Origin: an uncultured Clostridia bacterium
GTDB lineage: Bacteria > Bacillota > Clostridia > Christensenellales > Pumilibacteraceae
Direction of reading: 5' to 3'
Assembly: GCA_947385185.1 (NCBI GenBank)
Contig: CANDJX010000026.1
Location: 1-15,430 of the forward strand
DNA length: 15,430 nucleotides
The notes under the pieces were generated by a model, which saw only the letters and a list, made by a program, of their open reading frames with translations, ran no database searches and had not been told where the DNA came from. Both the position numbers and the translations under genes were made by a program. Each line of letters begins with the position of its first letter. The first letter of the stretch is position 1. This document shows, piece by piece, positions 13,340 to 15,430 of this stretch.

Positions 13340-15064
13340 TTATCCGTTAAGTTTCGCAAGCATATCGGCGACGAGCCCGCTTATGCGCTCCGCCGCTTCC
13401 GCCGTATCGAATTCGGTTTTAAGCGTTTTATCGCGTGTGGATACCTCGACCACTCCGCGCTCGCAGGTTTTCTGACTGACCACCGCGCGGACGGGCAGAC
13501 CGAACAGGTCTGCGTCCGCGAACATGAATCCGGGACGGACTTCGCGGTCGTCGTAAAGCACTTCCACGCCTTTATTCTCGAGATCGCTCACGAGCTTTTC
13601 CGCGACCGAGCGCACCTTTTCGTCGGTAACGCGCAGGTTGCAGACCTCGACCTGCCACGGCGCGATCGAAATCGGCCACACGGGACCGTAAGCGTCGTGA
13701 CTTTCTTCGCATATAGAAGCGATCAACCGCCCCACTCCGATGCCGTAACATCCCATGATCGGCGTTTTTTCCGTATTGTCCGAATCGAGATACGTCATGC
13801 CCATGGACTTGGTATATTTATCGCCGAGCTGGAAGATGTTCCCGACTTCGATGCCGCGGCGGACGGTAAGCGTCGGTTTGCCGCAGTTCGGGCATATCCC
13901 GCCGGCGGTAGCTTTCGCGACGTCGACGTATTCGACTTTGCCGTAATCCCGCGCTATATTGAATCCGGTGTAATGCGTATCCGGTTCGTTGCCGCCCGCG
14001 ACGAGATCCTCTATGCCGTCGAGCGAACGGTCGAACACAACCGTCGCGTCCGTTTTAAGTCCGTATGCGCCGATAAATCCGGGAACGATACCGCTTTCGG
14101 GCGTAATCTCGACCGCCGGGTGTATTTCTTTTTTAAGCAGATTGCGGAGCTTGGTTTCGTTGACTTCGAGGTCGCCGCGGATAAACACGATCACGTATCT
14201 GTCCGTTGCGTTCTCCTGATAAACCACCGCTTTCGCCGTCGTTTCTTTTTCCCTACCGAGAAAAGCGCAGACTTCCTCTATGCTCTTTTTGCCCGGGGTC
14301 GCGACCTTTTCAAGCGGCGCGGGTTTACCCGGCTTGTTTTTCAGAATGCAGTCCGCGACCTCCATGTTCGCGCGGTAACCGCATTCGGGACAGATAGCGA
14401 GCGTATCCTCTCCTATGTCGGCGAGAAGCATGAACTCGTGCGACACTTTTCCGCCCATCATGCCCGAGTCGGACTTGACCGCGATCACGTTCTTCGCGCC
14501 CGCGCGTTTGAAAATGCGCGTATAAGCGTCGTACGCTCTGTCATAATATTTTTCGAGATCTTCCTGCGACGTATGGAACGAGTACGCGTCCTTCATCGTG
14601 AATTCGCGTACGCGGATAAGCCCGCCGCGCGCCCTCGGCTCGTCGCGGAATTTGGTCTGAAACTGATAGATCATAAACGGGTATTGCGTGTACGAACTTG
14701 CGACGTTGCTCGCCATATGCACGGCGGCTTCCTCGTGAGTCATTCCGAGTACCATGGGATTGCCGCCGCGGTCGGTGAACCGCGCCATTTCGCTCCCGAT
14801 GCTCGTATACCGCCCCGACGACTGCCAGAGCGACGCGGGCATAACGACCGGGAACAGCACTTCCTGTCCGTCGATGCCGTCCATTTCCTCGCGTATGATC
14901 TGCTGCAATTTGCGCGCTATGCGCTGAGTGGGCATAAAAAGCGAGTATATTCCGCTCGCCATGAGCTTCATGTACCCGCCCTTGGTCATAAGTATCTGAC
15001 TTTCGATCTGGCTCTCGTCCGAAACGTCTTTAAGACGCTGTCCGAGCAAATTCCGTACTTTCAT
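13340..15064 (-). CDS. proS: Prolyl-tRNA synthetase (bacterial type with editing domain)
   Basis: A 574-residue class II synthetase, the same length as the E. coli enzyme. The TxE loop is GMTHEEAA at 107-114, and motif 2 is KFRDEPRARGGLIRVREF at 138-155. The editing (INS) domain lies about 230-400, and motif 3 is GCYGIGVGRLIASI. Cysteine pairs CPEC (225-228) and CPNC later in the insert may hold zinc. The C-terminal anticodon-binding domain includes VEVLYDDREVRPG. It charges tRNA-Pro and clears misloaded alanine. The ATG at 15064 has GGAG about 7 nt upstream and a strong promoter. It is the first gene of proS-metK. Confidence 0.98.
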   Translation of the reverse strand: MKVRNLLGQRLKDVSDESQIESQILMTKGGYMKLMASGIYSLFMPTQRIARKLQQIIREEMDGIDGQEVLFPVVMPASLWQSSGRYTSIGSEMARFTDRGGNPMVLGMTHEEAAVHMASNVASSYTQYPFMIYQFQTKFRDEPRARGGLIRVREFTMKDAYSFHTSQEDLEKYYDRAYDAYTRIFKRAGAKNVIAVKSDSGMMGGKVSHEFMLLADIGEDTLAICPECGYRANMEVADCILKNKPGKPAPLEKVATPGKKSIEEVCAFLGREKETTAKAVVYQENATDRYVIVFIRGDLEVNETKLRNLLKKEIHPAVEITPESGIVPGFIGAYGLKTDATVVFDRSLDGIEDLVAGGNEPDTHYTGFNIARDYGKVEYVDVAKATAGGICPNCGKPTLTVRRGIEVGNIFQLGDKYTKSMGMTYLDSDNTEKTPIMGCYGIGVGRLIASICEESHDAYGPVWPISIAPWQVEVCNLRVTDEKVRSVAEKLVSDLENKGVEVLYDDREVRPGFMFADADLFGLPVRAVVSQKTCERGVVEVSTRDKTLKTEFDTAEAAERISGLVADMLAKLNG

Positions 15065-15101
15065 TCTCTGCTCCGATATTTTTGCTGTATTCTACGCAAA
15101 C

Positions 15102-15130
15102 AGTATACTCGCCTGCCGCGCGTTTGTCAA
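15102..15130 (-). promoter_or_regulatory. Promoter of proS-metK
   Basis: On the minus strand TTGACA (15125-15130), 17 bp, TATACT (15102-15107). The predicted start is near 15095, giving a leader of about 31 nt with no room for a T-box or riboswitch. Confidence 0.9.
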
Positions 15131-15154
15131 CGATTTGTTCCGATTCCGCTTCCC

Positions 15155-15430
15155 TCAGTCGCGCGGTTTTACTATTCCTATATAACGCTCGAGATTGAAC
15201 AGCGTCCACGGCGCTTTCTCGGGCGGAAAAATACGGAAAGTCATTATCTTGTCCGTAGTCGGGTGACGGAAAGACAGGTCGTACGACCAGAGCGAAAACG
15301 AATTCGCCGGCTGATTTTTGCCGTACTTGACGTCGCCGTAAAGCGGACATCCCACCGTCGCCATCTGCACGCGGATCTGATGACTGCGCCCGGTGTATAA
15401 CTTTATGTCCGCAAGATACAGTCCGTTCTC
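15155..15430 (-). CDS. RluA-family 23S rRNA/tRNA pseudouridine synthase, C-terminal fragment
   Basis: The last 91 codons of a gene that enters from beyond 15430. The frame reads LYTGRSHQIRVQMATVGCPL and then YGDVKYG, the conserved C-terminal signature of RluA/RluD-type pseudouridine synthases (TGRxHQIRxHxxxxGxPxxGDxxYG). The catalytic RLD motif would lie off the window. The protein converts uridine to pseudouridine in RNA; which RNA cannot be told from this part. The stop is 25 bp before the -35 box of proS, and no strong terminator is seen between them. A GTG at 15370 inside the signature is not the real start. Confidence 0.94.
   Translation of the reverse strand, partial: ENGLYLADIKLYTGRSHQIRVQMATVGCPLYGDVKYGKNQPANSFSLWSYDLSFRHPTTDKIMTFRIFPPEKAPWTLFNLERYIGIVKPRD

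Noticed and set aside
13697..15400. Antisense ORF of 567 codons over proS, and similar ones over recD2 (5084-6541), glnS (1486-2643) and murC (10617-12098)
   Set aside because: Same cause: each lies opposite a certain gene, with no ribosome binding site, promoter or recognisable motif.

Overview
The window looks like chromosome from an uncultured, moderately GC-rich member of the Clostridia (Firmicutes). The grounds are strong AAGGAG-type ribosome binding sites, sigma-A promoters that sit in small AT-rich islands and mostly have exactly 17-bp spacers, a T-box riboswitch, a stand-alone RecD2-type helicase, formate-tetrahydrofolate ligase, and an L27 gene with an N-terminal extension. The family and genus cannot be fixed from the sequence alone. 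Coding sequence is rich in CpG and in CGN/GCG codons, which produces very long meaningless antisense ORFs.

Layout. Nearly everything is on the minus strand. From low to high coordinates: the 5' end of alaS (partial, ends 265); a three-gene minus-strand unit fhs-glnS-HAD phosphatase (4267 down to 371), tightly coupled by a 1-nt gap and a 4-nt overlap; recD2 (6538-4331) on its own promoter, apparently with almost no leader; the ribosomal protein unit rplU-rpmA (7257-6649) with a consensus promoter, a leader and a terminator; a small XRE regulator (7662-7423) preceded by inverted repeats; a divergent intergenic region; the only plus-strand gene, leuA (8228-9916), behind a leucine T-box; a two-way terminator; a second small XRE regulator (10294-10091); mgsA (10753-10373); murC (12083-10830); the proS-metK unit (15064-12140); and the 3' end of an RluA-type pseudouridine synthase gene (partial, runs off the window at 15430).

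How the genes fit together. Most of the window is housekeeping: three aminoacyl-tRNA synthetases (Ala, Gln, Pro), two ribosomal proteins and an RNA-modifying enzyme (translation); fhs and metK (one-carbon and methyl-group supply); murC (cell wall); recD2 (DNA repair); mgsA (glycolytic overflow). leuA is controlled by uncharged tRNA-Leu through a complete T-box with specifier CUC. The least explained part is 7663-7920. It carries two inverted repeats with the core TCGTGGA next to a small XRE gene, and a near-consensus plus-strand promoter that has no ORF of its own and points into the leuA T-box. I found no CRISPR array, transposon, prophage, tRNA, rRNA or clear novel defence or biosynthetic system.
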